Counted from the stretch's first letter, positions 44,946 through 54,502 are shown. The stretch is DNA of 64,000 nt from Candidatus Heimdallarchaeota archaeon (GCA_019058275.1 JAHLVW010000066.1:124001-188000), one strand, 5' to 3'. Notes: a model not told the origin generated them from the sequence alone. Program-made: numbers and translations.

Positions 44946-46976
44946 TTAACGTTTTTTGATTCGTTTTAGAACTATTGTAACAACTGTTGATGAGAAAATT
45001 GATATGATAGCAATATAACCTGGTGATGTGGCTGTTGGTGTAACAGTTATGTAAACTAATCCTGGATTTGGAGTATCTGCAATGAAATCAACAGAGCAAT
45101 CATCAGTATCATGGTTTGCAGGATCTCTTTGTATACTCAAGGTTTCATCAATAGTTCCAGTCCATGGTATTACTCCTGTATATGATCCAGAACCCCAAAC
45201 AACAGCATCAACATTTCCATGTGGACCATTGAGTATAAGTTCATCACCGGAATTACCTAATAGTAACCCCTCATAAACAAAATCATATGCAGGAGAAGTG
45301 TCACCTAAATCATTCATTTCGGTTGTATAAGCAGCTGAATCTCGAACGAAAACTAGAATATCTTCAGCAGAAAATGTTGTGCCATCAGGTATAGTATATA
45401 TGTCTTCACCATCTGTTACTTCCCATCCACCAATAGCTACATCAAAACTAAAGCCATTATATAACTCAAAGAATTCACCATCAGGTTCTGTTACAGCATC
45501 AAAGCGAACCTCTGAAATAAGTAAATGCCACCAATCCAAATTAACAATATTGAAATCGTATTCGTCAATTACTGGATCTCCAACAGTAGGAGTTCCTATT
45601 ACCTTAATTTGATGTATACCATCGTCATAAGCAGTTGTATCAAGATTAAAGGTTTCTGAACCATCTGGTATGGACCAAGTGTGCACTAAAACATTATCAA
45701 TGTATAATGTTCCTGAAGTGAAAGGTCCAATATAGAATCCTGCTTCAATTTCAAAAGCATTATCAATTACAGTGTTAGGTAATGGTTTGATGATTTCAAC
45801 TTCAGGTAGAAATCCTGAAGGTATTTCGGTATAATTCTCCCAATCCCACTCGAATACATCTCCCAAATAACTAGCAATCTTAGTATTTTTTACAATAGCT
45901 CCTGCTTCTCGATTTTCCCATACTGAACCATTTGACCAATTAATACTTGAGACGGAAACATACTCCCCATCTACTCGTAAGAATTTATTATGATTATAAA
46001 GACTTTTAGAGAACCTGACTTCAATGCCATTTTGTAAAAGCAACTCCGTAACATTTTTTGAAGCTGTAGTTGGCTCTGGATATATCACTCTTACATCTAT
46101 TCCACTAATTGCTGCATCTATTAAATCGTATGTTAAATCACATGTATGTGTTAAATACTGTTGTTGTACATCAATTGTTGAAGTTGCATTTTCAATTAAG
46201 GATGATAGCATTGCATAACTATTGTTTGGTGAGAAAATAGGTATGACTTCCATGTATTCTGTAATAGATAAAGGATTAACTTTAACAGGTACATATGTAC
46301 CAGAGCTTTCACTAGGTAATGTATAATCAGGATCTGTCCCTGAATAAGCTGTTGCTTTTCCATAATCTTCCCAAAAAATATCTTCATAGATGGTAGCAAT
46401 ATCAGTATCATCAAACATCAAACCCATTTCTCTATTTTCACGTGCACCTGTATCAGCTGGCATACTTGTAGGTGCCCAATTACCTGAATAAACATAGGTA
46501 TATTGTGAATCTACAACCCAGAATTTTGCATGTGTAAAATCATAATTTAGTGTTGTCCATAGTACTTCAATATCAAAACTGCTTAGTTGAAAAGCTGCTT
46601 CCTCAGTATAATCATCCTCATATCCATTGACATGGTCTTGTTCCAGAAGAACAATTACATCTACACTATTTGTCTCTTTAGCATAAATCAAAGAATTAAT
46701 CAAATTTTGACTTGAAAGAGTGTAAACTTCAAGATAAAACGTAGATGTAGCTCCATGAATAGAAGCATTCACTACATCAAATACATTATCAGGACCTACA
46801 AAGGCTTTTGTAGGAATTGTACCTTTGACTTTTTCTGTAAAATTTTCAATAGCATAATTCTCTATATCTAGAGGATTTTCACATGCGCTCACATTCTCTT
46901 TTTTCATCCAAGTAGAAGTAAAAGGCAGCAATAAAAAGCTGACTGTTACAACTAACAAAAACTTTCTATTCATCAT
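44946..46976 (-). CDS. Secreted phospholipase D-like protein with lamin-tail domain
   Basis: 676-residue exported protein. Signal peptide at residues 1-31, then a two-copy PLD-type region with both HKD motifs, HAKFWVVD (followed by SGNW) and HNKFLRVD (followed by SSINW), so the active site is complete. A beta-sandwich segment follows, then a lamin-tail-like domain (LISEVRFDAVTEPDGEFFELYN; GGWEVTDGEDIYTIP), and finally a membrane segment with a basic tail. It should act outside the cell, tethered, on phosphodiesters such as extracellular DNA or lipids. Combination with a lamin-tail domain is also known in secreted bacterial nucleases; the substrate is not determined. Confidence 0.85.
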   Translation of the reverse strand: MMNRKFLLVVTVSFLLLPFTSTWMKKENVSACENPLDIENYAIENFTEKVKGTIPTKAFVGPDNVFDVVNASIHGATSTFYLEVYTLSSQNLINSLIYAKETNSVDVIVLLEQDHVNGYEDDYTEEAAFQLSSFDIEVLWTTLNYDFTHAKFWVVDSQYTYVYSGNWAPTSMPADTGARENREMGLMFDDTDIATIYEDIFWEDYGKATAYSGTDPDYTLPSESSGTYVPVKVNPLSITEYMEVIPIFSPNNSYAMLSSLIENATSTIDVQQQYLTHTCDLTYDLIDAAISGIDVRVIYPEPTTASKNVTELLLQNGIEVRFSKSLYNHNKFLRVDGEYVSVSSINWSNGSVWENREAGAIVKNTKIASYLGDVFEWDWENYTEIPSGFLPEVEIIKPLPNTVIDNAFEIEAGFYIGPFTSGTLYIDNVLVHTWSIPDGSETFNLDTTAYDDGIHQIKVIGTPTVGDPVIDEYDFNIVNLDWWHLLISEVRFDAVTEPDGEFFELYNGFSFDVAIGGWEVTDGEDIYTIPDGTTFSAEDILVFVRDSAAYTTEMNDLGDTSPAYDFVYEGLLLGNSGDELILNGPHGNVDAVVWGSGSYTGVIPWTGTIDETLSIQRDPANHDTDDCSVDFIADTPNPGLVYITVTPTATSPGYIAIISIFSSTVVTIVLKRIKKR

Positions 46977-47046
46977 AATACTTAGTAAAATGTTTTGTTT
47001 TTAAATATGTATTTGTAGAAAAAATAAAAGAAAATCAATTTATTAA

Positions 47047-47496
47047 TTACTTGCTAAGAATTTCATATACATCAAGAATTGCTTGAGGTCCATGTCCTCT
47101 TTTACCAAATCGTTCTAATTGCTTATAGTATTGTTGAAATTCATCATCTTCAATATCTAATATATCATTGATTTCTTCTTTACTTTTGGTTTTAATTTCA
47201 GGAATACTCATTACTTCTTTAGCAAAATCATTCAAACTTAATTTTTCTTGACTAATTTTGATAGGATTTCCTATTATTCCATTTATAAAAGTAATATCTT
47301 CATTAGAAGCACCTTTAATTCTCAAGACGTATTTAGTTTCATCCACTCTTTGTATAATTCTAATTTCAGATGGAACAGAAATAATTTTTGTTGTATCATC
47401 TTCAAGAGTTTTTACTATTGTTCCAAATTTTTCTGCTATTTTCACTAACATTGATTCAATATCACTATCTTTTGGGAGTTCATATTGTGCTTTCAT
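47047..47496 (-). CDS. Small protein of unknown function, possible paralogue of 44327-44794
   Basis: 149 residues, no recognised family. A beta-rich N-terminal half (IISVPSEIRIIQRVDETKYVLRIKG) is followed by helices (LNDFAKEVMSIPEIKTKSKEEINDIL; DDEFQQYYKQLERFG). The arrangement matches the protein at 44327-44794. Cytoplasmic by prediction. It lies between the PLD gene and the lipoate ligase on the same strand, with separate intergenic gaps. Confidence 0.65.
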   Translation of the reverse strand: MKAQYELPKDSDIESMLVKIAEKFGTIVKTLEDDTTKIISVPSEIRIIQRVDETKYVLRIKGASNEDITFINGIIGNPIKISQEKLSLNDFAKEVMSIPEIKTKSKEEINDILDIEDDEFQQYYKQLERFGKRGHGPQAILDVYEILSK

Positions 47497-47554
47497 ACAA
47501 TATTTAACTCACAAGTCTTTTTATAGCTATCTTTAGGAGAAAAACTATGCACTT

Positions 47555-48664
47555 TTAGAATAAATCCTTTACTGATAATTCGATAGCTTTTACGAAATCA
47601 TCTGGAGTTACAAATGGTATATCTATGTTTTCTGATTGATAGACTTGAGCAACATTAGAATAGATGTGCTTAGGGTTTACAAGCTTACCAATTAATGCAT
47701 TCTCTATTAGTTCTGGAGCATTCATTGGATTAGCTGAAAAATCACCACTAATCATAACATCTTTGAAGAACTCATTTTCGACCTCAAAGAATACTCGAAT
47801 AAGTCCTCCTTGAGCTTTGTAAACAGATTCATAGATTTGAGTTGATGCAGAAATTTTGACTTTACGTTTCTCCATTAGCTCTGATCTTCGATGATCTGCT
47901 ATGTTTAACCATTCATCACTTCTATAACATTCAAGAAGCCCGTCATTTATTTCTTGTTCTCTTGGTGAAAACTTGTTATCTATTTTGAACTTCACATCTA
48001 GGACTTTCTCAAAATCCTCAATCAATATTTTCTTGACATCTTGCCTGTCTGGTAGATTTTCGAGAAAACCTTTTATAGTTCCTAATCGTTCTTTCAAACT
48101 TGAAGCTATTTTATCTCTGAATTTTTCATTGGGAACTTTCAAGATTTTAGACATTTCCTCAACATTAAAATCAAAAATCAAATTGCCAGTAAGAATACGT
48201 CCACCACCTACTTCAGCAGCACCATTACCGGAGATTTTCTTACCATCAGCTACAATATCATTAACCGGGGCATATTGAGCATCAATGCCAATTTGCCTGT
48301 AAGTATTGATTGGTGCTTGGAGTATTTTTTCATATAATTCGCTAACATTTCTAGGAATTTTTTTACTGTCTAAACGAGAAATGACTTGATAGAAAAGCTG
48401 TCCACTATCAAGATAAACTGCTCCACCACCAAGAGGTCTTCGAACGATCGGGATATTGTTCTTCTTGCAATAATCAGTATCAACTTCTTCCTCGATTATT
48501 TGATGATACCCTACACATACAACAGGATCTTTGGGCCAACATATGATTATCGTATTCTCAATATCATCATATTTTTCCATTGCTAATCCTACAGTGTGAT
48601 AAACAGTTTGAGATTCAATACCTGGTAATCCATCAAATTCCAAAAGACGCCATTCTTCAATCAT
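47555..48664 (-). CDS. lplA: Lipoate-protein ligase A with fused C-terminal domain
   Basis: Activates lipoate with ATP and attaches it to carrier lysines. Signature RRPLGGGAVYLDSGQLFYQVI near residue 75-95 and DGKKISGNGAAEVGGGRILTGNLIFD with the catalytic lysine. A C-terminal domain of about 100 residues (VYKAQGGLIRVFFEVENEFFKDVMISGDF) corresponds to the LplB/CTD that some archaea encode separately. GcvH at 14 kb is a natural substrate. ATG 48664 with GATGG upstream is chosen; TTG at 48673 is in frame. Confidence 0.9.
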   Translation of the reverse strand: MIEEWRLLEFDGLPGIESQTVYHTVGLAMEKYDDIENTIIICWPKDPVVCVGYHQIIEEEVDTDYCKKNNIPIVRRPLGGGAVYLDSGQLFYQVISRLDSKKIPRNVSELYEKILQAPINTYRQIGIDAQYAPVNDIVADGKKISGNGAAEVGGGRILTGNLIFDFNVEEMSKILKVPNEKFRDKIASSLKERLGTIKGFLENLPDRQDVKKILIEDFEKVLDVKFKIDNKFSPREQEINDGLLECYRSDEWLNIADHRRSELMEKRKVKISASTQIYESVYKAQGGLIRVFFEVENEFFKDVMISGDFSANPMNAPELIENALIGKLVNPKHIYSNVAQVYQSENIDIPFVTPDDFVKAIELSVKDLF

Positions 48665-48782
48665 AATAAACAACCATCATTCTTGTTTCTGTTTTGTTTT
48701 AATTATATAGCTAATTAATTTTTCCAAATGACTTTTAAAACTAATATGCTTTAGAAAATGTAAAGCTTTCTTTGGGATTAAG

Positions 48783-49148
48783 ATGAAAATAGAGAAAACT
48801 AAATTTGGTTCGATAACCATTGATGGTATCAAATACAAACATGATATATACATCAACGTTGATGGTTCTATCTCTAAGAGAAAAAAAGAATTATCAAGAC
48901 CAATTAGTAAAGGTCATACTGTTTTAGGACCTTTAGAAATACAGCATCTACTAGATCAAAAACCAGATACTCTTGTTATTGGAAAGGGACAATATGGAGT
49001 TTTACCAATGCCTGAAGAATCACACAAATTACTTGAAAAATCTAAAATCATAGTTATTAAAGATAAAACTCCAGTTGTTATACATTTGTTAAATAAATTG
49101 GTTGAGGAAAAAGCTAAGGTTGTAGCAATATTGCATCTAACTTGCTAA
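48783..49148 (+). CDS. Mth938/DUF498-like domain protein
   Basis: 121 residues matching the Mth938/AAMDC-like fold: FGSITIDGIKYKHDIYI at the start and VIGKGQYGVLPMPEESHKLLEKS in the middle. The family is widespread in archaea and eukaryotes but without an agreed biochemical function. It is divergent from lplA, sharing a short AT-rich region of about 118 bases. Single-domain, cytoplasmic. Confidence 0.85.
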   Translation: MKIEKTKFGSITIDGIKYKHDIYINVDGSISKRKKELSRPISKGHTVLGPLEIQHLLDQKPDTLVIGKGQYGVLPMPEESHKLLEKSKIIVIKDKTPVVIHLLNKLVEEKAKVVAILHLTC

Positions 49149-49239
49149 GGTCTCATGAGAAATTTTCATACTTGAAGTGTAATATCTAAATAATTGAAAT
49201 GCACTAATGGTTATTAGATAAGAACTGAGGTAAAATATT

Positions 49240-50442
49240 ATGATCTCAACAACCGAGTTAACTGAAAAGGTTTTCACAATTAGAGATCCAAGTTATACTA
49301 AAGTTACCTCGCCAAAAATTATTGCTGCTGAAAAGAGAATAAACAAGTTTCTGAAACGTAAGGATGTTGAATCAACTGCAACACCCAACAATGATGGAGA
49401 AATACTAGTTTTATTCATCCATGGATTTGCTGCATCCAAGTACTGCTGGTTAGATCCAGATATTGGTAACATGGGTTGGGTAAAGGATTGCAAGAATGAT
49501 CCTGAACACATTGATTTTGGTTGGCATGCTTTACCACCTCCACCATATATTCCTGTTGCTTGGACAATGTCTGAGCAGCTTGTTCCAATCGGTGCTACAC
49601 AAATAATGGATAAAAATGGAATAGAATGGCTTACATATTCACAAGAATCAGCATTCGGTGATATTGAGGTTTCAGTAAAAGAATTAGATACAGTTCTAAA
49701 AGCAATTAAGGAAATCTATGGAAATAGAAGAATAATCATTATTGCTCATTCTCGAGGAGGATTACTTTCTAAAAGATATCTTGACATTGCAGAGAAAACT
49801 AACATAGAAAAATTAGTAACTTTTGGAACACCATATGGTGGTTCATTCATGTCTGCTTTTGAATTATTTAGACTTCCCTCTAAACATTTTTTGAATAGAG
49901 TGAAAACTGCAAGAAAGCTATGGGATGTTTCTCAAGAAAGGAAAGTTGAATCTATTGCAACAAAACAGCTAGCTCCAGATTCTGATTTCCTCAATGAACT
50001 TTCAGCATCAGGGTGCAGAGATGATGTAAAATATGTTAATGTTGCTGGAACATCATCACTCATATCTTACATCTATGCTTGGAGATGGAAGACATCCTCA
50101 CTTAAACCAAAATACAAAATAGCAAAACAAAAAATGAATGAACGTAAAAAACTAATAGATCAGAAACAACCAATTATCGATTGGTATAATTTACCAAGTA
50201 ATTATCTACTTCATCCTTTTAATTGGTTGTTGGAAGCAAGAAAAATCATGCAGATTTATCCTAAAATTGGTTATCATGAAGTATTGCAGGGAGATGGAGC
50301 AGTCTCAATAAAGAGTGCATTAATGTCCAATGAAGAAGTAAAGCATTATATCATAGATAAAAATCATGTTGATATGACTTGTTCAAAACCAGGTTATGAA
50401 ATAATGATTAGAGAAGTTAATGAAAGTATAAACGACAAATGA
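49240..50442 (+). CDS. Alpha/beta hydrolase, lipase-like
   Basis: 400-residue alpha/beta hydrolase. The oxyanion region is VLFIHGFAASKYCW; the nucleophile elbow is AHSRGGL (Ser) as in triacylglycerol lipases and acyltransferases; TFGTPYGGS follows. A plausible catalytic His is in DKNHVDMT near the C-terminus, and an Asp may lie in LQGDGAVS. No signal peptide is seen, so it is probably cytoplasmic, perhaps acting on lipids or esters. Substrate unknown. Confidence 0.82.
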   Translation: MISTTELTEKVFTIRDPSYTKVTSPKIIAAEKRINKFLKRKDVESTATPNNDGEILVLFIHGFAASKYCWLDPDIGNMGWVKDCKNDPEHIDFGWHALPPPPYIPVAWTMSEQLVPIGATQIMDKNGIEWLTYSQESAFGDIEVSVKELDTVLKAIKEIYGNRRIIIIAHSRGGLLSKRYLDIAEKTNIEKLVTFGTPYGGSFMSAFELFRLPSKHFLNRVKTARKLWDVSQERKVESIATKQLAPDSDFLNELSASGCRDDVKYVNVAGTSSLISYIYAWRWKTSSLKPKYKIAKQKMNERKKLIDQKQPIIDWYNLPSNYLLHPFNWLLEARKIMQIYPKIGYHEVLQGDGAVSIKSALMSNEEVKHYIIDKNHVDMTCSKPGYEIMIREVNESINDK

Positions 50443-50539
50443 TATCGTGCAAGGCTTAAACTCAAGATTTGTTATCAGAAGTAGCATACAAATTTTATAA
50501 TGGACATTTAAGAGAAAAAGATGTGAGAAATAAAATTCA

Positions 50540-51547
50540 GTGGATGGAAAGGAATTGGTCGATAACAAATCTGTAAAAATCAAGAAGGTTGGATTGTTTA
50601 GAATACTTAGTTTTACAGATTTGAATATGCAAATACATCGCAAGGATCCGATTTTTAGGGAAGCATCAGATTCTACTTGGAAAAGTATCAAATTCTTTAC
50701 AAATTTTACATTGAAGGTGTTAAAACAGTCAAAGTATCATCTAATTGTAGACAATAAAGTTGCTGGTGCTCTTGCATTAGAGAAGAAAGGTAATTCCATT
50801 TTTGTTTATGCTATTGGTGTAAAAGAAGAATATAGACGTCAAGGATATGGTTCATATCTCATGCAATTTACTGAGCAATTTGCAAAAAAACATAATAAGG
50901 CCTATGTTTGTTTTTCAGTACTTTTAGAAAATAAACCTGCTATTGCAATGTATAATAAACTGGATTACAAATCATTGGGTATAGGTTTAACTTTAGTTCG
51001 AACATTTTTATGGAAACTTGAAGATAAAATGCCTTCTGAACACAATCTCAAAATAGGATTTAGGAAAATAGAAAATCAAAAAGAAGTTAAAGAGAAAACC
51101 TATCATTGGTGGACTGAGGAAATTGAAGCTTTTGCTGGTATGGAAGCTTGTGAACTTGCCAAAAAAGATTCTTTATTGGAACTTGATCTTAAAGCAGAAT
51201 GGTCTGTTTATGAAATAATCACTGATAATGTTGCATCGGGAGTTTTAGCGATTCTTCCTTCTGATTTATTTCAATCTATAGTTTTGTTCTCTGATCCATC
51301 CAGAACTTGGAATCAAGATTGGTCATTTGCATTCATATCTACACTACAAATACAAAAACTCATAGCTCTAAATCAAAATAGAAAAGTGACTGATAGCAGT
51401 AAGCAATTTAAATTAAACAATTCTTCGATTTTACAATTCTTCTTAACACAACAGCACAAAGATAATATGATAGCAAGTTTGGGTAGTTCAAATCTTTCAC
51501 ATAATTCAAATGAGGATAGACAGATTTTATACAAAAAAATAGTTTAA
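50540..51547 (+). CDS. GNAT acetyltransferase with C-terminal extension
   Basis: 335 residues. The N-terminal half is a GNAT domain with the acetyl-CoA loop VKEEYRRQGYGSYL and the later AMYNKLDYKSLG. The C-terminal half (about 170-335) looks like a degenerate second GNAT-like domain without a clear acetyl-CoA loop (ETYHWW-like KTYHWWTEEIEAFAG; ASGVLAILPSDLFQ). Start GTG 50540. It resembles in architecture the genes at 36969-37934 and 52292-53290. Substrate unknown. Confidence 0.8.
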   Translation: MDGKELVDNKSVKIKKVGLFRILSFTDLNMQIHRKDPIFREASDSTWKSIKFFTNFTLKVLKQSKYHLIVDNKVAGALALEKKGNSIFVYAIGVKEEYRRQGYGSYLMQFTEQFAKKHNKAYVCFSVLLENKPAIAMYNKLDYKSLGIGLTLVRTFLWKLEDKMPSEHNLKIGFRKIENQKEVKEKTYHWWTEEIEAFAGMEACELAKKDSLLELDLKAEWSVYEIITDNVASGVLAILPSDLFQSIVLFSDPSRTWNQDWSFAFISTLQIQKLIALNQNRKVTDSSKQFKLNNSSILQFFLTQQHKDNMIASLGSSNLSHNSNEDRQILYKKIV

Positions 51548-51654
51548 GTAACTAAAGAATTAAAAACTATTGAAATAAAACAACTGACCATCAGAAATAC
51601 ATAAACTGATATTAAATACAATTAGTTATCATCTTTATAGTTTGGTGCTAAGTT

Positions 51655-52278
51655 ATGAGTGATACATCTTCAAATAACTTCTTAACAGAAAGAAATGGTG
51701 AACAGATCTTAAAACACTCAACCAGGAGAAGAATTCTTGAATTAGTATTTATGTTAATCTTTCTTGCTGTAGGAGTGATGGCTATTGTATTTGGAGCAAT
51801 TTTTACAGATCAAAGCAATTTTTTCAGAATAGCATTAATTATATTGGGATGCATAATCGCTTTGATTTATTTAGAATCTTTCATATCAATAATGCTAAAC
51901 AAAATCATAGTTAGTTCTGAAGGTATAAAATTAAGAAGTTTTTTCAGATGGAACGTTGTTTCTTGGGTAGAAATAGAATCATTTGAAGCAGAAAGAAAAG
52001 GTACAAAACCAACCAAAGAAGGAATGGATACCAGATATTCTTCAATGCAAATCAACACAGTTAGCGGAGAACAAATCTTATTCCCAATATTTCGATTTAG
52101 ACCACAAGAAGCAGAGATAATAATTGCTGTTATAAAGGAAACATATAAACAAACTCAAAGCAAAAGATTACTCGAAGAAGTTGTAAAACCAAAATCCCCT
52201 GATCCTCCAATTACTAATGAAGAAATTGAAAAACAAATTCCTCCAAAAGTAAATGAAAATGAAATTGAAGTTGATTAG
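51655..52278 (+). CDS. Membrane protein with PH-like domain
   Basis: 207 residues: short N-terminal cytoplasmic part, two adjacent membrane helices (about residues 28-50 and 58-80), then a bacterial PH-like beta domain (LNKIIVSSEGIKLRSFFRWNVVSWVEIESFEAE) and a charged proline-rich tail. Such proteins resemble the YdbT/DUF304 and related membrane PH families, but I cannot place it exactly. Ends with TAG and is convergent with a GNAT gene 13 bases away. Confidence 0.7.
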   Translation: MSDTSSNNFLTERNGEQILKHSTRRRILELVFMLIFLAVGVMAIVFGAIFTDQSNFFRIALIILGCIIALIYLESFISIMLNKIIVSSEGIKLRSFFRWNVVSWVEIESFEAERKGTKPTKEGMDTRYSSMQINTVSGEQILFPIFRFRPQEAEIIIAVIKETYKQTQSKRLLEEVVKPKSPDPPITNEEIEKQIPPKVNENEIEVD

Positions 52279-52291
52279 AATCTTCTTTTTT

Positions 52292-53290
52292 CTACATGAT
52301 TAAGTAACTACAAATGACAATCCATTCACTGGAATGATCATATGATTTTATGTCTTCACTAAATTTCACCATACGAAGAATTGCTGATCTTATATGAAAT
52401 CCATAATTGTTAATTAGATGTTGATATGCTAACCAGTAGCTAGAGTTTATGCTTAATCTCACACCTACTTTTCCGTGTTCCTCACCATATTGCTCACAGA
52501 TATAAAGAAGATAATCTAAAACCATCGGATTTTTTATGTCCTTATCAATCACCAGGTTCTTGATTTCAAGATAAGGCTCACTTTGATCATTATCATGCCT
52601 TACAAATGTCCTACAAACAGCATAGCCAATAATGAATCCTTCACGTTTAAGTAAAATTGTTTCACCAAAATTATATTCATCACCAATAATTATTTCTGAT
52701 TTATGATCTAATCCATTTACAATATTACTTGATAACCAATTCATTCTTGTAAAAGCATCTTCTTTATTTTCTTCTTGAGAGAAATAAACAACTTCAAGAT
52801 CATATGCTTCTGCAAATTCCTTCATTGCAACTGTTTTCTTTGACGTAACAGTAATTGGTTTATTTAATCGAATAGTTAGAAAAGCAGGTTTGAATCCCAA
52901 TTTACTATACAACCCAATATTAGAACTGCTATCCGGCATTGTTTCCAGACATAAGGTTGTAACATTTTTTTTCTTGTCTAAATACTTAATAGCCTTTAAC
53001 ATTAATTCCTTTCCAATACCTTTCTCTTGAAAATCTGGGTGAACACCAAAAGTACCTATCCAACCAAATTTTCCCCAAACATGTGTAAATATAGCACCAA
53101 TTACTTGCGTTCTCTCTAAAGCTACAAAACATCCCTCAGATTCAATATCCAAATAGGGATAAAAACATTCAGGTTTGCGTTTACGACTTCGAGATCTTCC
53201 TCTCCTTTTCAAAAACCAATCACTAAAAGCTGCTGTAAGAACTTCAATTACATGAGGAATATGTTTCTTTTGCATACGAGAGATTCTCAT
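52292..53290 (-). CDS. Tandem GNAT acetyltransferase
   Basis: About 332 residues. The N-terminal GNAT domain has FGVHPDFQEKGIGKELM (acetyl-CoA loop) and IGLYSKLGFKPAFLT. The second domain (about 180-332) is more divergent: GYAVCRTFVRHDN, then LVIDKDIKNPMVLDYLL. ATG 53290 is preferred, with AAGGTTG upstream; TTG 53299 adds three residues. Third acetyltransferase of two-domain design in the window. Target unknown. Confidence 0.83.
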   Translation of the reverse strand: MRISRMQKKHIPHVIEVLTAAFSDWFLKRRGRSRSRKRKPECFYPYLDIESEGCFVALERTQVIGAIFTHVWGKFGWIGTFGVHPDFQEKGIGKELMLKAIKYLDKKKNVTTLCLETMPDSSSNIGLYSKLGFKPAFLTIRLNKPITVTSKKTVAMKEFAEAYDLEVVYFSQEENKEDAFTRMNWLSSNIVNGLDHKSEIIIGDEYNFGETILLKREGFIIGYAVCRTFVRHDNDQSEPYLEIKNLVIDKDIKNPMVLDYLLYICEQYGEEHGKVGVRLSINSSYWLAYQHLINNYGFHIRSAILRMVKFSEDIKSYDHSSEWIVICSYLIM

Positions 53291-53325
53291 TTTAATCAAC
53301 CTTGGAATTTTTTCTTATAGTGTTG

Positions 53326-53847
53326 CTATGATTGCGCAAAGATCTTTAGACCATTAGTTAGAAGCAATATAACACCAATGAGAAGTAACATTGCTCCAAA
53401 AATTCTGCCAAGAATATTGGCATTTTTCAAGCCAATACTCCGAACAATTCTATTTCCCATTAGTGGCACTATCATTAATCCAATACCTAGTGACATAAAA
53501 ATAGGAAACACGTAAAGGAGGTTATAAAATATAGCTGTTAAAATTGCAAGAATAAGTGGAAAAACTAGAACAAATGTAAAGTAAATATAATAGATTTTCT
53601 CTGAATAATTAAAGAATTGTTTAACCATCATTTCATGTTCAACTGAACAACTGTGAAACTGTGAAGGAGTCTCTTGATTTTTTCTATAAAGTTCACTAGG
53701 GAATAAATCATCTACTTCATCCTTTGTTTTATGACACCAATAACAACGAGGAGTATCAGCTAAGTCTTCTTTATCATTAGTTTCAGGTTCTTCCTCTAAT
53801 TGGAACGAATCATCAAGTTCAACTTTATTTTCTTCTTTGGATGACAT
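53326..53847 (-). CDS. Membrane protein with N-terminal cysteine motif
   Basis: 173 residues. Acidic N-terminus, then a possible zinc site (CYWCHKTKDEVDD ... HSCSVEHE), then three or four hydrophobic helices from residue 82 onward. The zinc site should face the cytoplasm. I do not recognise the family; the cysteine part resembles small treble-clef or zinc-ribbon modules found on membrane proteins. Start ATG 53847. It precedes the GNAT gene at 52292-53290 on the same strand by 35 bases and is likely co-transcribed. Confidence 0.72.
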   Translation of the reverse strand: MSSKEENKVELDDSFQLEEEPETNDKEDLADTPRCYWCHKTKDEVDDLFPSELYRKNQETPSQFHSCSVEHEMMVKQFFNYSEKIYYIYFTFVLVFPLILAILTAIFYNLLYVFPIFMSLGIGLMIVPLMGNRIVRSIGLKNANILGRIFGAMLLLIGVILLLTNGLKIFAQS

Positions 53848-53969
53848 AAGCAGAAATAATATTATAAAATTATAATTCTTTTCCCATTGTTGCTAAAAAG
53901 GGGTGTTTTTTAATTTTCTTGCAAACTATTTTTGTGAATGTTTATACCAAAAACCATAAATAAATACAG

Positions 53970-54007
53970 AAGTTATTTATTCTAACAAACTTAAAAGTAA
54001 ATAACTT
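53970..54007. promoter_or_regulatory. Inverted repeat upstream of the zinc-ribbon gene
   Basis: AAGTTATTTA and TAAATAACTT form a perfect 10-bp repeat with an 18-bp spacer. A TATA-like CATAAATAAATA lies just upstream (53955-53966), so the repeat would overlap the transcription start. It ends 38 bases before the ATG. Operator or 5' UTR hairpin; not proven. Confidence 0.45.
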
Positions 54008-54045
54008 TTAATAAAACCTTATCATAGTAATCATGGTGAAATATT

Positions 54046-54189
54046 ATGCCTTACTCATGTCCAAAGTGTGGAGCAGAAAACATAAAAGAAGTTGAAGATA
54101 AATCAAAAGTTTTGGGGTACGCAGGCCATAACCCAATCTATGCAAAAGTAAAAGTTTGCAAAGAATGCGGTAATAGATTTACAGATTAA
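54046..54189 (+). CDS. 47-residue zinc-ribbon protein
   Basis: Very small protein with two CxxC knuckles, CPKCGAE near the start and CKECGNRF near the end, separated by about 33 residues; a single zinc ribbon fills the chain. GGTGA at 54035-54039 lies 6 bases before ATG 54046, a good ribosome site. Such mini zinc ribbons can bind RNA, ribosomes or RNA polymerase, but the partner is unknown. A possible stem-loop (TTGAGAAT 54190-54197 with ATTCTCAA 54233-54240) directly follows. Confidence 0.75.
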   Translation: MPYSCPKCGAENIKEVEDKSKVLGYAGHNPIYAKVKVCKECGNRFTD

Positions 54190-54319
54190 TTGAGAATTTA
54201 GAACTCGATTTTTTTGTAGATTTATTCTACATATTCTCAAATGATTTTATATTTTTCAACTGCTTAATCTTTTTACTAATTTTTCTTGTTTTTTTGATTC
54301 TAATGATATTAATTTAGTG

Positions 54320-54502
54320 CTATTTCTCCCAAATTACTTCTCTAACTTTGGCTTGTTCTGCCTTTACTAATACAGGTGGTTTAACAATTAACTTCAATCG
54401 ATATTTGTATGATAATTCATTTAGTTTTTCTTTTGCATCTTCCATTGCATTTTCGATTGTTTCTTCAACAAGATAAAGCAATGTATCATAATCTATAGGC
54501 AT
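54320..54502 (-). CDS. Possible small helical protein
   Basis: About 60 residues: MPIDYDTLLYLVEETIENAMEDAKEKLNELSYKYRLKLIVKPP. The first 40 residues form an amphipathic helix and the rest a short beta-like segment. ATG 54502 follows a GTGGAAAAG stretch; GTG 54526 is in frame. No family recognised. The codon pattern looks genuine, but short length keeps confidence moderate. It is convergent with the zinc-ribbon gene. Confidence 0.5.
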   Translation of the reverse strand: MPIDYDTLLYLVEETIENAMEDAKEKLNELSYKYRLKLIVKPPVLVKAEQAKVREVIWEK

